From assembly GCF_028595285.1 (NCBI RefSeq), contig NZ_JAQQXQ010000005.1:227475-291474 (forward strand): 64,000 nucleotides of DNA, read 5' to 3'. The notes under the pieces are model-generated. The model was not told the DNA's origin and did no database searches. It was given only the letters and a program-made list of their open reading frames with translations. Origin of the DNA: Erythrobacter fulvus (GTDB lineage: Bacteria > Pseudomonadota > Alphaproteobacteria > Sphingomonadales > Sphingomonadaceae). Below are positions 1 to 9,338 of this stretch, in pieces (position 1 is the stretch's first letter; each line of letters starts with the position of its first letter). The position numbers and the translations under genes were made by a program.

Positions 1-548
1 GCCGCCGGTGCAGAACATCGCGACGCGCTTCTTGCCTTCCAGCAGCTCCTCACGGTGGGCGCGGAACCAGGCGGGGAAATCGCGGAAGCTTGGCGTCGCG
101 GGGTCGAGCGCACCGGCGAAGCTGCCGATCGCGACTTCGTAATCATTGCGGGTGTCGATCACCAGCGTTTCGGGATCCGCGATCAGCGCGTTCCAGTCAT
201 GCGGATCGACATATTGGCCGACGGCAAGCGTCGGGTCGATGTCCGGCTCGCCCATGGTGACGATTTCGCGCTTCACCCGCACCTTCATGCGGCCGAAGGG
301 CATGGCAGGCGCGTGGGAGAACTTCACGTCGAGATCGGCGCAGCCCGGCAGGGCGCGGATGGTGCCGAGCACTGCGGCCAAAGCATTGTCGGTGCCCGCG
401 ATGGTGCCGTTGATCCCCTCGCGCGCGAGCAGCAGCGTGCCATTTACGCCCGTCGCCTCGCACGCCGCCAGCAGCGGTTCGCGCAGCGCAGCGGGATCTT
501 TGAAGGGCGTGAACTTGTAGAGCGCCGCGACTGTGACCCCGGGGGCGA

Positions 549-552
<4 letters not shown>
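1..552 (-). CDS. trhO: tRNA uridine(34) hydroxylase, rhodanese-like (partial)
   Basis: The 3' part of this gene lies beyond the left edge. The visible 184 codons read as an N-terminal acylphosphatase-like domain ([20 protein letters not shown]) followed by a rhodanese domain ([16 protein letters not shown]) ending at the edge in [11 protein letters not shown], which contains the rhodanese active-site Cys. This is the order seen in the TrhO/YceA (UPF0176) family, which uses prephenate-derived chemistry or O2 to make 5-hydroxyuridine at the tRNA wobble position. The start is a GTG whose GTGA overlaps the ilvE stop codon, so the two genes are translationally coupled. No ATG lies upstream in frame close by. 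The family call is confident; the exact start is less so. Confidence 0.85.
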
Positions 553-1625
<1,073 letters not shown>

Positions 1626-1819
1626 GAAATGCGCCTAATCCTGCGCGGGGATTAGAGCAAGATTAGTGTTGGGGGGAGGCTCGTTGCCCTGCAACGCTTA
1701 TGTCTTACGCTGGTACGGGCATAGGCCCGCAAGGGCGACCGCCCGTCTGCAGCGACGCGCCCGCAGGGCGTGTGAGCGAGGATTTCGCATCGCGGAGGCG
1801 ATGCGGAACACAGAAATGA

Positions 1820-1856
1820 AAAGGGCGCTTCCAGCCCGTCGGTGGAAACGCCCTTT
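1820..1856 (-). terminator. Intrinsic terminator hairpin (minus strand)
   Basis: Arms 1820-1833 and 1843-1856 (AAAGGGCGCTTCCA and TGGAAACGCCCTTT) pair over 14 bp with one mismatch around a 9-nt loop. On the minus strand the stem is followed by TTTTCATTT. It lies about 50 nt downstream of the tiny ORF at 1908-1964, which it would terminate. Confidence 0.6.
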
Positions 1857-1907
1857 CATGGTCAGCGGCCAGGAAGTGCCGCTCACGAAGCCTCTAGAGG
1901 TAATGAA

Positions 1908-1964
1908 TTACCGGTAGTGCCTCGCGCGGAAACTTGCCGACCTCTCTGCTGAACCATGAGACAT
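1908..1964 (-). CDS. Possible 18-codon small ORF with perfect Shine-Dalgarno
   Basis: The minus strand shows GAAAGGAGGTGATCC, a full-length complement of the usual 16S rRNA 3' end, placed 7 nt (from GGAGG) before an ATG that opens an 18-codon frame (MSHGSAERSASFRARHYR) and a stop. An intrinsic terminator follows. The peptide is basic and Ser/Arg-rich with no recognisable domain. The alternatives are a leader or regulatory peptide, a small toxic or ribosome-binding peptide, or a non-coding element in which the opposite strand carries an anti-SD copy. The ribosome-binding site is what is seen; expression is inference. Confidence 0.4.
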   Translation of the reverse strand: MSHGSAERSASFRARHYR

Positions 1965-2140
1965 CGGATCACCTCCTTTCGCGCTAGTGTGCCAAGACCC
2001 AGCCGTATCACCGGGGGCCGAGGACCGCGTTCGCCGCTGGCCTCGGGATGCAATGTGAATCATGCGTCGGCCCGCGACAAGACTTGAATAATACTTTTCC
2101 CACGTCATACTCATACGTCGCTGCGCAGTGCCGCAGGTTC

Positions 2141-2176
2141 AAGCGCCCGAGGGAAACCTCCGGGCGCTTTTCGTTT
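2141..2176 (+). terminator. Intrinsic terminator-like hairpin
   Basis: AAGCGCCCGAGG (2141-2152) pairs with CCTCCGGGCGCTT (2157-2169) with a one-base bulge, GAAA-type loop, then TTTTCGTTT on the plus strand. No plus-strand gene ends just upstream, so either an unannotated short transcript ends here or the structure is unrelated to termination. Confidence 0.5.
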
Positions 2177-2311
2177 GTGCTGCCGGTTGTGGACAGGTTG
2201 TGAGCAAACCTGTGGATATTAATGTATAGAATCGGGAATCGGCCAAAGATCGTCTCGGTCGCGTAGCGACAGAGCGCCGAGGATGAACCCGCGCAAGGCG
2301 GGTTCGCAAAA

Positions 2312-2869
2312 CTACCTGCAATCCTCGATCACCCGCGTGACCTCGGCCCAGCTCGGCAGGTAGAGGGTCGGCAGGCCCTCTACCTCGATCGCGAAGCGGC
2401 CTTTGCTGAGTGCTATCGCGTCGAGCAGCGGGTCGCGCGGGTCGATCCCGTAGACCAAAATGGTCCGCTGACTGCTCGTCCGCGCCCGGAAAGTGCGTGT
2501 CGCGGTTTCGGTTCTTACGGTGAACGGGACATTGTCCGCAGCGGAGTCATGGCGGGTGAGCTCGATTTGCGGGCCGGCAGTTGTGGCGCGGCAGGCGATG
2601 GTGAAGGCGACGGGGGCCGCGGGCGTGCCAAAATCGGCTTGTGATCCGTTGGCTGTCGCCGCGTAACGCCAGTCGCCGGGTGTCGCGGGCGCGTCCATCC
2701 AGTTGTCGCTGACAGGGGCCTGGATCACCGGCGCGGGCGCGGGTGTCGGAGTCGGGGTTGGCACCGGAGCAGGGCGTGCGACGGGCGCGGGTGCGGGCGG
2801 GGCCTTGGCCGCAGGCACACAGGCGCCAAGCACCAGTATCGAGGCGAGAAGAGGCAGGGTAGCTTTCAT
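2312..2869 (-). CDS. Hypothetical lipoprotein, Pro/Ala-rich linker
   Basis: 185 residues. The N-terminus is a type II signal peptide (MKATLPLLASILVLGAC) with an LGAC lipobox, so the mature protein should be lipid-anchored at Cys17. A PAP/PTP-rich linker (roughly residues 20-50) precedes a compact domain with WMDAPATPGDWRY and FGTPAAPVAFTIACR, with a C-terminal IEDCR. I do not recognise a catalytic family. Two Cys in the mature domain could form a disulfide. It is divergent from tlyA, whose start is 30-36 nt away, so the promoters must be tightly packed or overlapping. Confidence 0.75.
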   Translation of the reverse strand: MKATLPLLASILVLGACVPAAKAPPAPAPVARPAPVPTPTPTPAPAPVIQAPVSDNWMDAPATPGDWRYAATANGSQADFGTPAAPVAFTIACRATTAGPQIELTRHDSAADNVPFTVRTETATRTFRARTSSQRTILVYGIDPRDPLLDAIALSKGRFAIEVEGLPTLYLPSWAEVTRVIEDCR

Positions 2870-2904
2870 GCCCGCACTTTGCGCGCTAGGAGCCGTGCTT
2901 GTCC

Positions 2905-3669
2905 ATGCCCGAAACGCCGTCCCGTCCCGCCAAAGCCAAGAAGCGCCGCGTCGACCAGCTGCTGGTCGAGCGTGGGCTGGCCGAAAGCCGCGCGCGGGCG
3001 CAGGCGCTGGTCATGGCGGGGCTGGTGTTCGCGGGCGAGGTGAAGATCGACAAGCCCGGCCACCAGATCGCCGAGGACGCGAGCCTCGACGTGCGCGGGC
3101 GGGATCATCCCTGGGTCAGCCGCGGGGGCATCAAGCTTGCCCACGCTATCGAACATTTCGGCCTCGATCCCGCAGGCGCGACCGCGATGGATATCGGATC
3201 GTCCACCGGCGGTTTCACCGACGTGCTGCTGCAAAAGAGCGCGGCGCATGTCTTTGCCGTCGATAGCGGCACCAACCAGCTGGCGTGGAAATTGCGCGAG
3301 GATCCGCGCGTGACCGTGCTCGAACAGACCTCCGCGCGAATCCTTACGCCCGCGATGATCGACCGCGTGTGCGACTGGGTGGTGTGCGATGCGAGCTTCA
3401 TCAGCCTGGCCAAGGTGCTCGAACGTCCGCTTGAACTGGCGGCGCCCCAATGCCGTCTGGTCGCGCTCATCAAACCGCAATTCGAAGTGGGGCGCGAGGA
3501 AGTGGGCAAGGGCGGCGTGGTGCGTGATCCCGATTTGCACATGCGGGTCTGCGACGAGGTGCGGAGCTGGATCGAAGGGCTCGGCTGGACGGTCGAGGGG
3601 ATCGTCGAAAGCCCGATTACGGGCCCGCAGGGCAATGTCGAATTCCTGATCAGCGCGCGGCGAGGCTGA
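2905..3669 (+). CDS. tlyA: TlyA family RNA methyltransferase / hemolysin
   Basis: About 254 residues. An N-terminal S4 RNA-binding domain (KRRVDQLLVERGLAESRARA, residues 15-75) precedes an FtsJ-like SAM methyltransferase domain with motif I MDIGSSTGGFTDVLL, then WVVCDASFIS, ALIKPQFE and GNVEFLIS. These supply the D, K and E of the family's K-D-K-E site. The family 2'-O-methylates 16S and 23S rRNA. ATG 2905 is taken as the start. A TTG at 2899 is in frame and is better spaced (6 nt) from AGGAG at 2888-2892, so a two-codon longer start is possible. An excellent terminator follows. Confidence 0.9.
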   Translation: MPETPSRPAKAKKRRVDQLLVERGLAESRARAQALVMAGLVFAGEVKIDKPGHQIAEDASLDVRGRDHPWVSRGGIKLAHAIEHFGLDPAGATAMDIGSSTGGFTDVLLQKSAAHVFAVDSGTNQLAWKLREDPRVTVLEQTSARILTPAMIDRVCDWVVCDASFISLAKVLERPLELAAPQCRLVALIKPQFEVGREEVGKGGVVRDPDLHMRVCDEVRSWIEGLGWTVEGIVESPITGPQGNVEFLISARRG

Positions 3670-3680
3670 CGCGCGCGCCG

Positions 3681-3736
3681 GACAAAAGAAAAGGCCGGCA
3701 GCAACCCGTGGGCGCTGCCGGCCTTTTCTTTTGTCC
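3681..3736. terminator. Bidirectional intrinsic terminator
   Basis: A long near-perfect inverted repeat: 3681-3702 (ends AAGGCCGGCAGC) with 3714-3735 (starts GCTGCCGGCCTT). It is flanked by A-rich and T-rich runs so that it has a U-tract on both strands. It separates the convergent tlyA (plus) and the small lipoprotein gene (minus). Confidence 0.9.
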
Positions 3737-3775
3737 GTGACCCGGCATTACGCCGGGACCGGCAATCCCGAAGGA

Positions 3776-4009
3776 TTACTCGGCAGCCGGAGCTTCTTCA
3801 GCCGGAGCTTCTTCGGTCATGGCTTCGCCTTCGGCAGCCATTTCACCTTCGGCAGCCATCGCGTCTTCAGCCGGAGCTTCTTCGGTGGTGGCTTCTTCAG
3901 CAACAGCGGTTTCGTCGGCGGTGGTGTCGGCTTCTTCAGCAGCCGGCGAGCAAGCGACGGTGGCGACAGCGAGGCCGGCGACGGCGATCAGCGCAGAAAT
4001 CTTCTTCAT
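3776..4009 (-). CDS. Small acidic lipoprotein with Glu/Ala repeats
   Basis: 77 residues. MKKISALIAVAGLAVATVAC is a lipoprotein signal peptide. The mature part is almost only A, E, T, M and D, with recurring EEAPAE and AAEGEM units, so it is probably disordered and strongly acidic. The ATG at 4009 is chosen over upstream ATGs because it opens the signal peptide and has GGGGAA 6-8 nt before it. No function is recognised. Small acidic periplasmic lipoproteins of this type are common in sphingomonads. The repeats are visible at DNA level as recurring CTTCTTCAGCCGGAG units. Confidence 0.75.
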   Translation of the reverse strand: MKKISALIAVAGLAVATVACSPAAEEADTTADETAVAEEATTEEAPAEDAMAAEGEMAAEGEAMTEEAPAEEAPAAE

Positions 4010-4323
4010 GATATTTCCCCTGTGGGGCCGGAAAAACCGGCTGGTGATAAACGGAAGCGCGCGGGTTTGTATCTTCCTGCCGCTACCGCGCTTCCGAATC
4101 ACGGCAGGAATGTGGCAGGCCTTAGCAGAGTGCTGTGCCATGGCCCAAGCCTTTCCTGTCATTTCCTGCAAAACATGGCTCGCTTTCGCTTTGCTGCGCA
4201 GGCAGTGCCTCATTGCGGGGCAGGATTCCGCGACGGGTTTGGCGCTGGTGCACGGCTCTGTTATCGAGCGGCCAGACGGGCGGGTGTCGGAGAATCACCG
4301 GCGCCCCCGCACGGGGAGACAGA
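4010..4323. other. Divergent intergenic region
   Basis: 314 nt between the small lipoprotein gene (minus) and tspO (plus). It must hold both promoters, but no consensus pair stands out. A GCCGG-AAAAA-CCGGC hairpin lies at about 4026-4040 in the lipoprotein leader. No credible ORF is present. Confidence 0.5.
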
Positions 4324-4872
4324 ATGAACGTCCTTGCTTCCAAAGCACAATTGCGTGCGAGTTTCCTGCGCTGGGCGCTGTTCCTGGTGCCGCTGGTGCT
4401 GCTTGTGGGGTTTGCCGCGGGCAATCTTGGCGGGCCGGATACGCCGTGGTTCGCCGGACTGGAAAAGCCCGCGATCTACCCGCCGCCCATCGTCTTCGGG
4501 ATCGTGTGGAGCATCCTGTTTGTCCTCATCGGGCTGTCGCTGGCACTGGTGGCGAGCGCGTGGGGCGCTAACGGACGAGGGATCGCGCTGGCTGTGTTCG
4601 CGTTGCATTTCATCGGCACGCAAGGCTGGACGGCGGTGTTTTTCGGCATGCAGGACATGACCGCCGGGCTGGCTGTGCTCGGTTACGGCGTCATCAGCCT
4701 GCTGGTCGCGCTGTTCCTGGTGTGGCGGGTGCGACGCGGCGCGGGATTGCTGCTGCTGCCCTATCTGGCGTGGCTGTGCTTTGCCAGTGTGCTCAATTAC
4801 CAGTTCATCGCCGCCAATCCTGACGGCGGGGCACGCGGGGACACCGGGGCAGAGACGCGCGTGAAATTGTAG
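4324..4872 (+). CDS. tspO: TspO/MBR family tryptophan-rich sensory protein
   Basis: 182 residues with five predicted membrane helices and the family signature PWFAGLEKPAIYPPPIVFG followed by IVWSILFVLIGLSLALV. TspO proteins bind porphyrins and, in Rhodobacter, modulate tetrapyrrole export and photosynthesis gene expression; here the role is inferred only. The start MNVLASKAQLR at 4324 follows GGGGAG by 7 nt. The N-terminal stretch is about 20 residues longer than the shortest homologues, typical for this clade. It is followed 48 nt later by ubiK. Confidence 0.88.
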   Translation: MNVLASKAQLRASFLRWALFLVPLVLLVGFAAGNLGGPDTPWFAGLEKPAIYPPPIVFGIVWSILFVLIGLSLALVASAWGANGRGIALAVFALHFIGTQGWTAVFFGMQDMTAGLAVLGYGVISLLVALFLVWRVRRGAGLLLLPYLAWLCFASVLNYQFIAANPDGGARGDTGAETRVKL

Positions 4873-4920
4873 GCACCGCCGCACTGGACAAGCGCGCGGG
4901 GCCTCGCCAAATAGCATGCC

Positions 4921-5172
4921 ATGCAAAGCCAGAACCCGATCATCGCCGACCTCGTCAAACTCGCCAACAGCGCCGCCGGGACGATGGCGGGCATGACCCG
5001 CGAAGCCCGCGAAAGCGCGCGCGAACGGCTGCGCGAAGCGATGGGCGGCATCGATTTCGTGTCCCGCGAGGAATTCGACACGGTCAAGGCGATGGCCCAG
5101 AAGGCGCGCGAACAGGCTGACGCGCTGGAAGCGAAGGTCGCCGCGCTGGAAGCCAAGCTTTCGAAGAAATAA
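4921..5172 (+). CDS. ubiK: Ubiquinone biosynthesis accessory factor UbiK (BMFP family)
   Basis: 83 residues. The order is IIADLVKLANSAAGTMAGM, a basic amphipathic helix, VSREEFDTVKAMAQKAREQ and a C-terminal Ala/Lys/Glu coiled coil. This is the YqiC/UbiK pattern: an oligomeric membrane-fusogenic protein that helps the Ubi complex in ubiquinone assembly. Length matches the family (about 80-100). It lies just upstream of recO, 16 nt apart, probably co-transcribed. Confidence 0.8.
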   Translation: MQSQNPIIADLVKLANSAAGTMAGMTREARESARERLREAMGGIDFVSREEFDTVKAMAQKAREQADALEAKVAALEAKLSKK

Positions 5173-5188
5173 TCGTGGTGCGCAGGCG

Positions 5189-5788
5189 ATGAACCTGCGT
5201 TCGCCGGCCGTTTTGCTGTCCAGCCGTGCCAATGGCGAGACCGGAGCGGTTGCACGCCTGCTGACCCCCGATTACGGTCTTGTCGCGGCCTATGTCGCTG
5301 GCGGGCGTGGGCGGCAGATGCGCGCGGTGATGGTGCCGGGCAACCGCGTCGCGCTTGATCTTGCGGTACGATCCGCCAGCCAGCTCCCCTTTGCCAGGCT
5401 CGAACTCGAACATTCGCGCGCCGCATTGATGACGGAACCGCTGCCTGCCGCCGCGATCCAGTGGGTCTGCGCGCTCACCGCCGCTTCGTTGCCTGAACGC
5501 TATTCCTGTCTTCCGCTTTACGAGGCGCTCGACGCGCTGCTTGCTGCGATTGCCGTGGCCCCTTCGGCGCGCGGCTGGGTAAGCGGGCTGGTCGCTTACG
5601 AGGCGATGCTGCTGGCCGAGATGGGCTATGGCGCAGCGCGGCCCGATCCGGGCGCCGATCTGCCCGCGCTGCTACAGGCGCTCGGCCAGCTTGAGGCACC
5701 GCTCGCAAACTCGCTGCTTGCAGGCAGGAAGCGCGATGTTATGGCCGCGCGAAAGCTGCTGACCGATCGGCTGGCGCGAATGGCTTGA
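5189..5788 (+). CDS. recO: DNA repair protein RecO
   Basis: 199 residues. The N-terminal OB fold starts LRSPAVLLSSRANGETGAVARLLTPDYGLVAAYV, and a helical C-terminal domain follows. RecO anneals ssDNA bound by SSB and loads RecA with RecR. The protein is short compared with the usual approximately 240 residues: it ends soon after LLAGRKRDVMAARKLLTDRLARMA, and the family's Cys-rich zinc loop is reduced. The frame is intact, so this looks like the short lineage form rather than a truncation. leuB starts 12 nt after the stop. Confidence 0.88.
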   Translation: MNLRSPAVLLSSRANGETGAVARLLTPDYGLVAAYVAGGRGRQMRAVMVPGNRVALDLAVRSASQLPFARLELEHSRAALMTEPLPAAAIQWVCALTAASLPERYSCLPLYEALDALLAAIAVAPSARGWVSGLVAYEAMLLAEMGYGAARPDPGADLPALLQALGQLEAPLANSLLAGRKRDVMAARKLLTDRLARMA

Positions 5789-5800
5789 AGGGGAAAAGGC

Positions 5801-6859
5801 GTGAAGATTGCAGTCCTGCCCGGTGACGGGATTGGCCCCGAGGTGACTGCCGAGGCGGTGGCGGTGCTAGAGGCTATGGCCCTGCCGGGACTCCAACTGG
5901 TGGAGGGCGACGTAGGGGGCGCGGCCTACAAGCGCCATGGCCATCCGCTGCCCGAAGCGACGCTCGAAATGGCGCGCGGGGCTGATGCGATCCTGTTCGG
6001 CGCGGTGGGCGATCCCGATTGCGACACGCTGGAGCGCCACCTGCGCCCCGAACAGGCGATCCTCGGCCTGCGTAAGCATCTGGGCCTGTTTGCCAATCTG
6101 CGCCCCGCACGGGTGTTCGCGGGGCTGGAGCACCTCTCGCCGCTGCGCGCCGATATCGCCGGCGGGCTGGACATGCTGATCGTGCGCGAATTGACCGGCG
6201 ACGTGTATTTCGGTGCCAAGGGCCGCCGCGTCAGCGAGGCGGGCGAGCACGAGGGCTGGGACGCCATGAGCTATTCGGACAGCGAGGTGCGCCGCATCGC
6301 CCATGTGGGCTTCCGCGCCGCCGCAACGGGCGGGCACAAACTCACCAGCGTCGACAAGGCCAACGTGCTTGAAACCAGCCAGTTGTGGCGCGACGTGGTG
6401 ATCGAGGTCGCGGCCGAATATCCCGACGTCGATCTGGAACACATGTATGTTGATAATGCCGCGATGCAGGTGGTAAGCCACCCCGACCGGTTCGGCGTGG
6501 TGCTGACCGGCAACCTGTTCGGCGACATCCTGTCCGACCTTGCCAGCGCCGCAGTCGGTTCGATCGGCTTGCTGCCGAGCGCCTCGCTGGGCGAACGCGA
6601 GACCGCCTATGGCACCTTCGGCCTCTACGAGCCGATCCACGGCAGCGCGCCCGATATTGCCGGACAGGGCAAGGCCAATCCGCTGGCGACGATCCTGTCG
6701 GCGGCGATGATGCTGCGCCATTCCTTCGGGCTGGAGAGCGAGGCGACGCGGATCGAGAACGCGGTGGCCGCAGCGCTGGCCGACGGGTTCATGGGCGGCG
6801 ATCTGGGCGGCAGCCACGGCACGGCGGCCATCGGCGAGGCGGTGCGCGCGCGCCTTTAG
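5801..6859 (+). CDS. leuB: 3-isopropylmalate dehydrogenase
   Basis: 352 residues. It catalyses NAD-dependent oxidative decarboxylation of 3-isopropylmalate in leucine synthesis. Motifs: [30 protein letters not shown] (substrate loop), DKANVLETS (catalytic Lys), [11 protein letters not shown], and [13 protein letters not shown] with metal-binding Asp, then [14 protein letters not shown]. The start is GTG at 5801, preceded by AAGGGGAAA. It overlaps no neighbour, and the GT2-GtrA gene follows after 4 nt, so leuB is probably in one transcript with ubiK, recO and that gene. Confidence 0.95.
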   Translation: MKIAVLPGDGIGPEVTAEAVAVLEAMALPGLQLVEGDVGGAAYKRHGHPLPEATLEMARGADAILFGAVGDPDCDTLERHLRPEQAILGLRKHLGLFANLRPARVFAGLEHLSPLRADIAGGLDMLIVRELTGDVYFGAKGRRVSEAGEHEGWDAMSYSDSEVRRIAHVGFRAAATGGHKLTSVDKANVLETSQLWRDVVIEVAAEYPDVDLEHMYVDNAAMQVVSHPDRFGVVLTGNLFGDILSDLASAAVGSIGLLPSASLGERETAYGTFGLYEPIHGSAPDIAGQGKANPLATILSAAMMLRHSFGLESEATRIENAVAAALADGFMGGDLGGSHGTAAIGEAVRARL

Positions 6860-6863
6860 AGCG

Positions 6864-7952
6864 ATGCTCGACCTCGCGATCATACTGCCGACGCTGAACG
6901 AGCGCGGCAATCTTGCCCCTCTGCTTGAGCGGATTGCCACCGCGATGGGGACACAGGGCTGGGAAGTGATCATCGTCGATGACGACAGCCACGACGGGAC
7001 GGCTGACGAGGCCCGCGCGCTGGCATTGGCAGACCCGCGCGTGCGGGTGATCCAGCGCATCGGGCGGCGTGGGCTTGCGAGTGCGGCGATCGAGGGGTTT
7101 TGCGCCACCGCCGCGCCCTATGTGGCGGTGATGGATGCCGACCACCAGCACGATCCCGCGCTGCTTCCCGCCATGCTTGCGGCGCTGCATTCGGGCGAGG
7201 CGGAGATCTGTGTTGCCAGCCGCTTCATGCCCGGCGCCAGCACCGCCGAATGGGCCGCGCCCGGGCGCGAGCGCCTGTCCGCCTTTGCCAACGGCCTTGC
7301 GCGGCGGCTGACGGGGGTGGAGCTGTCCGACCCGATGAGCGGCTATTTCATGCTACCCGCCGCCACCGCCCGCGCGCTGGTACCGCGCCTTTCGGGAATC
7401 GGGTTCAAGATCCTGCTCGATCTGCTGGCGACGGCGGATGCGCCCTTGCGGGTCAGGGAATTTCCGCTGTGCTTTGCCGCCCGCCGGGAGGGAGAAAGCA
7501 AGCTGGACCGTGCCGTGTTGTTCGATTTCCTCGCCGGGCTTTACGACAAGACGCTGGGCCGGGTGATCCCCACCCGTTTCGCCCTGTTCGGTACCGTCGG
7601 CGCCTTGGGGGTGATCGTCCATTTCGCGGTGCTGGCGAGCCTGCTGTTCCTGTTCGGCGAAGGCTTCGCGCTGGCGCAGAGCGCGGCGGTGCTGGTGGCG
7701 ATGAGCTTCAATTTCTGGCTCAACAACTGGCTGACCTATCGCGACAAGCGGCTGAAAGGCTGGGGCGCGGTGCTGCGCGGCTGGGCAGGGTTCTGTGCGA
7801 CCTGCGCGGTCGGGGCCTTCGCCAATGTGGCGGTGGCGACCTTCCTAGAAGGCAAGGGCGTGTTCTGGGCGCTCGCGGCGTTGACGGGGATCCTGCTCGG
7901 CTCGGTCTGGAACTACGCCCTGTCGAGCCGCTTCGTGTGGGGGAGGTTTTAG
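6864..7952 (+). CDS. Dolichol-phosphate mannosyltransferase-like GT2 fused to GtrA domain
   Basis: 362 residues. A GT-A glycosyltransferase family 2 domain (residues about 3-230; ILPTLNERGNL, VIIVDDDSHDGTADEA, VAVMDADHQHDP) is fused to a GtrA-like four-helix membrane domain (about 233-360; ALFGTVGALGVIVHF, FNFWLNNWLTYRDKR). Such fusions transfer a sugar from a nucleotide donor to undecaprenyl/dolichyl phosphate and flip or anchor it. The convergent neighbour at 7957-9291 is a PMT-type transferase that could use the lipid-linked sugar. That link is inferred from adjacency and known chemistry. Confidence 0.88.
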   Translation: MLDLAIILPTLNERGNLAPLLERIATAMGTQGWEVIIVDDDSHDGTADEARALALADPRVRVIQRIGRRGLASAAIEGFCATAAPYVAVMDADHQHDPALLPAMLAALHSGEAEICVASRFMPGASTAEWAAPGRERLSAFANGLARRLTGVELSDPMSGYFMLPAATARALVPRLSGIGFKILLDLLATADAPLRVREFPLCFAARREGESKLDRAVLFDFLAGLYDKTLGRVIPTRFALFGTVGALGVIVHFAVLASLLFLFGEGFALAQSAAVLVAMSFNFWLNNWLTYRDKRLKGWGAVLRGWAGFCATCAVGAFANVAVATFLEGKGVFWALAALTGILLGSVWNYALSSRFVWGRF

Positions 7953-7956
7953 GCGT

Positions 7957-9291
7957 CTATCTCCATCCCGTCAGCCATGTCCACTTGGCAAAGCTGTCCG
8001 CGCTTTCGAGCGGCGCAGCGGCGAGGATCGGGTAGAACAGCACGAACAGCCCCACCGACGCGGCGAGCGTGCCCCAGGCGAGCCACCCGCCCCAGTGGCT
8101 GCGCCTGAGATCCGACAAGGCCAGTGCCAGCGCCGCCAGCAGGAACAGGCTTGGCACGAAATAGTGATAATAGAACTGCACCGGCTTGGGCGCGATCAGC
8201 CACAGGCCGAGCGCCGCGCCATAGCCGATTGCCGCGCCGAGCTTTGCCCAATCGCCGCGCCACGCGCCCGTTACCAGGCACCACGCCAGCGCGGGCAGGC
8301 CCAGCAGCATCGTCAGCGGATTGCCGATCAGCAGCACCCCGCGCTGCGCCCCGTCTACCGCCTCGTACAGATACCAGATCCCGCGCGTGTTCAGCACCCA
8401 TTGCTGCCACGTGCTCTGATAGGTGTGGGGCGTGAGAACCTGCTGCTGCAGGCTCAGGATTTCGGTGTGGAAGCCGATCAGCCCCGCTTCCGCGAGCGGC
8501 GAGGGGCGCAGGTACCCGCCCAGCCAGTACCCCGGCACGAAAGTGAGCGCATAGATCGCCAGCGGCACGATCCCGAGCCATAGGAAGGCCTCCACCAGCG
8601 TGATCCCCGGCACAGGCGCGCCCCGGCGCGACAGGAACAGCCGCCGCCGTCCGGCTGAAAGGCGCGCGCCGAAAAAGGCAAGGCCGGGCAGCATGGCGAG
8701 CGGAATCGCATTCCACTTCGCCCCCATTGCCAGCCCCAGCGCAATGCCCGTCAGCGCAAGGCGGCGGCGCCCCGTTTCGGGCTGTGCGCAAGCCCCCGCA
8801 AATTGCCACGCGGCAACCGCGAGCGATGCGGCCATGAAGATGTCGAGCATCGCGATGCGCGACTGGATGAACAGGTGAAAGCCGGTGGCCAGCAGCACCC
8901 CGAAAGCGATGCTGGCAAAGCGGTCCGCGCTCGCGTGCCACAGCGCGCGCATGGCAGCGAACAGGGTCAGCGTGCCTGCCAGCGACGGCATGATCCGCCA
9001 GCCGAGCGGATTGTCGCCCAGCAGCGCCATGCCCAACGCGATCATCTCCTTGCCCAGCAGCGGGTGTTCGCGGTTGAGATAGGCGCCTTGTCCGGTTTCC
9101 CACAGCGACAGCAACTCGCGCGCTGCGGGCAGATAATGGACTTCGTCGAAATAGGGGGTCGAAGGGATCGCCAGCCGCCAGCCCGCGAGCAGCGCATAGA
9201 GGCCCGTCAACAGCAGGCACCAGCCGAGCGGATCGCGCGGGTGGAGCGGCGGGGTGCCCTCGATCGGAAAGGAAGCGCGTGCCTCGGCCAT
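7957..9291 (-). CDS. PMT-family protein glycosyltransferase, multi-pass membrane
   Basis: 444 residues with about 11 hydrophobic helices. The N-terminal GT-C signature is TPYFDEVHYLPAARELL, with the acidic DE pair of the first periplasmic loop, followed by NREHPLLGKEMIALG. Both match dolichyl-phosphate-mannose protein O-mannosyltransferases (GT39) and related ArnT-like enzymes. It would transfer a polyprenyl-linked sugar to protein or lipid on the periplasmic face. It is convergent with the GT2-GtrA gene, only 4 nt between stops, with no visible terminator. The substrate is unknown. Confidence 0.82.
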   Translation of the reverse strand: MAEARASFPIEGTPPLHPRDPLGWCLLLTGLYALLAGWRLAIPSTPYFDEVHYLPAARELLSLWETGQGAYLNREHPLLGKEMIALGMALLGDNPLGWRIMPSLAGTLTLFAAMRALWHASADRFASIAFGVLLATGFHLFIQSRIAMLDIFMAASLAVAAWQFAGACAQPETGRRRLALTGIALGLAMGAKWNAIPLAMLPGLAFFGARLSAGRRRLFLSRRGAPVPGITLVEAFLWLGIVPLAIYALTFVPGYWLGGYLRPSPLAEAGLIGFHTEILSLQQQVLTPHTYQSTWQQWVLNTRGIWYLYEAVDGAQRGVLLIGNPLTMLLGLPALAWCLVTGAWRGDWAKLGAAIGYGAALGLWLIAPKPVQFYYHYFVPSLFLLAALALALSDLRRSHWGGWLAWGTLAASVGLFVLFYPILAAAPLESADSFAKWTWLTGWR

Positions 9292-9338
9292 GGCGGTTCA
9301 AGCGCTTAGGCAGGCGCGCGCCCTCGGGCAAGTGCGGA

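Larger units (their letters stand above)
1626..2311. other. Long intergenic region with hairpins
   Basis: 686 nt without a convincing long gene. It holds the small ORF and hairpin noted separately at 1820-1964. A plus-strand hairpin at 2141-2169 is followed by TTTTCGTTT and is a plausible plus-strand terminator. A GAACCCGC/GCGGGTTC hairpin at about 2287-2305 sits directly after the stop of the minus-strand lipoprotein gene and may end its transcript, though no T-tract follows. The stretch 1700-1800 contains a GTGTGAGCGAGGA string that recurs inverted at 16744-16756, hinting at a dispersed intergenic repeat. Confidence 0.5.

Noticed and set aside
1966..1979. 16S rRNA fragment (GGATCACCTCCTTT on plus strand)
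   Set aside because: Only about 14 nt match the 16S 3' tail and the surrounding sequence does not; it is better read as a strong Shine-Dalgarno on the minus strand.
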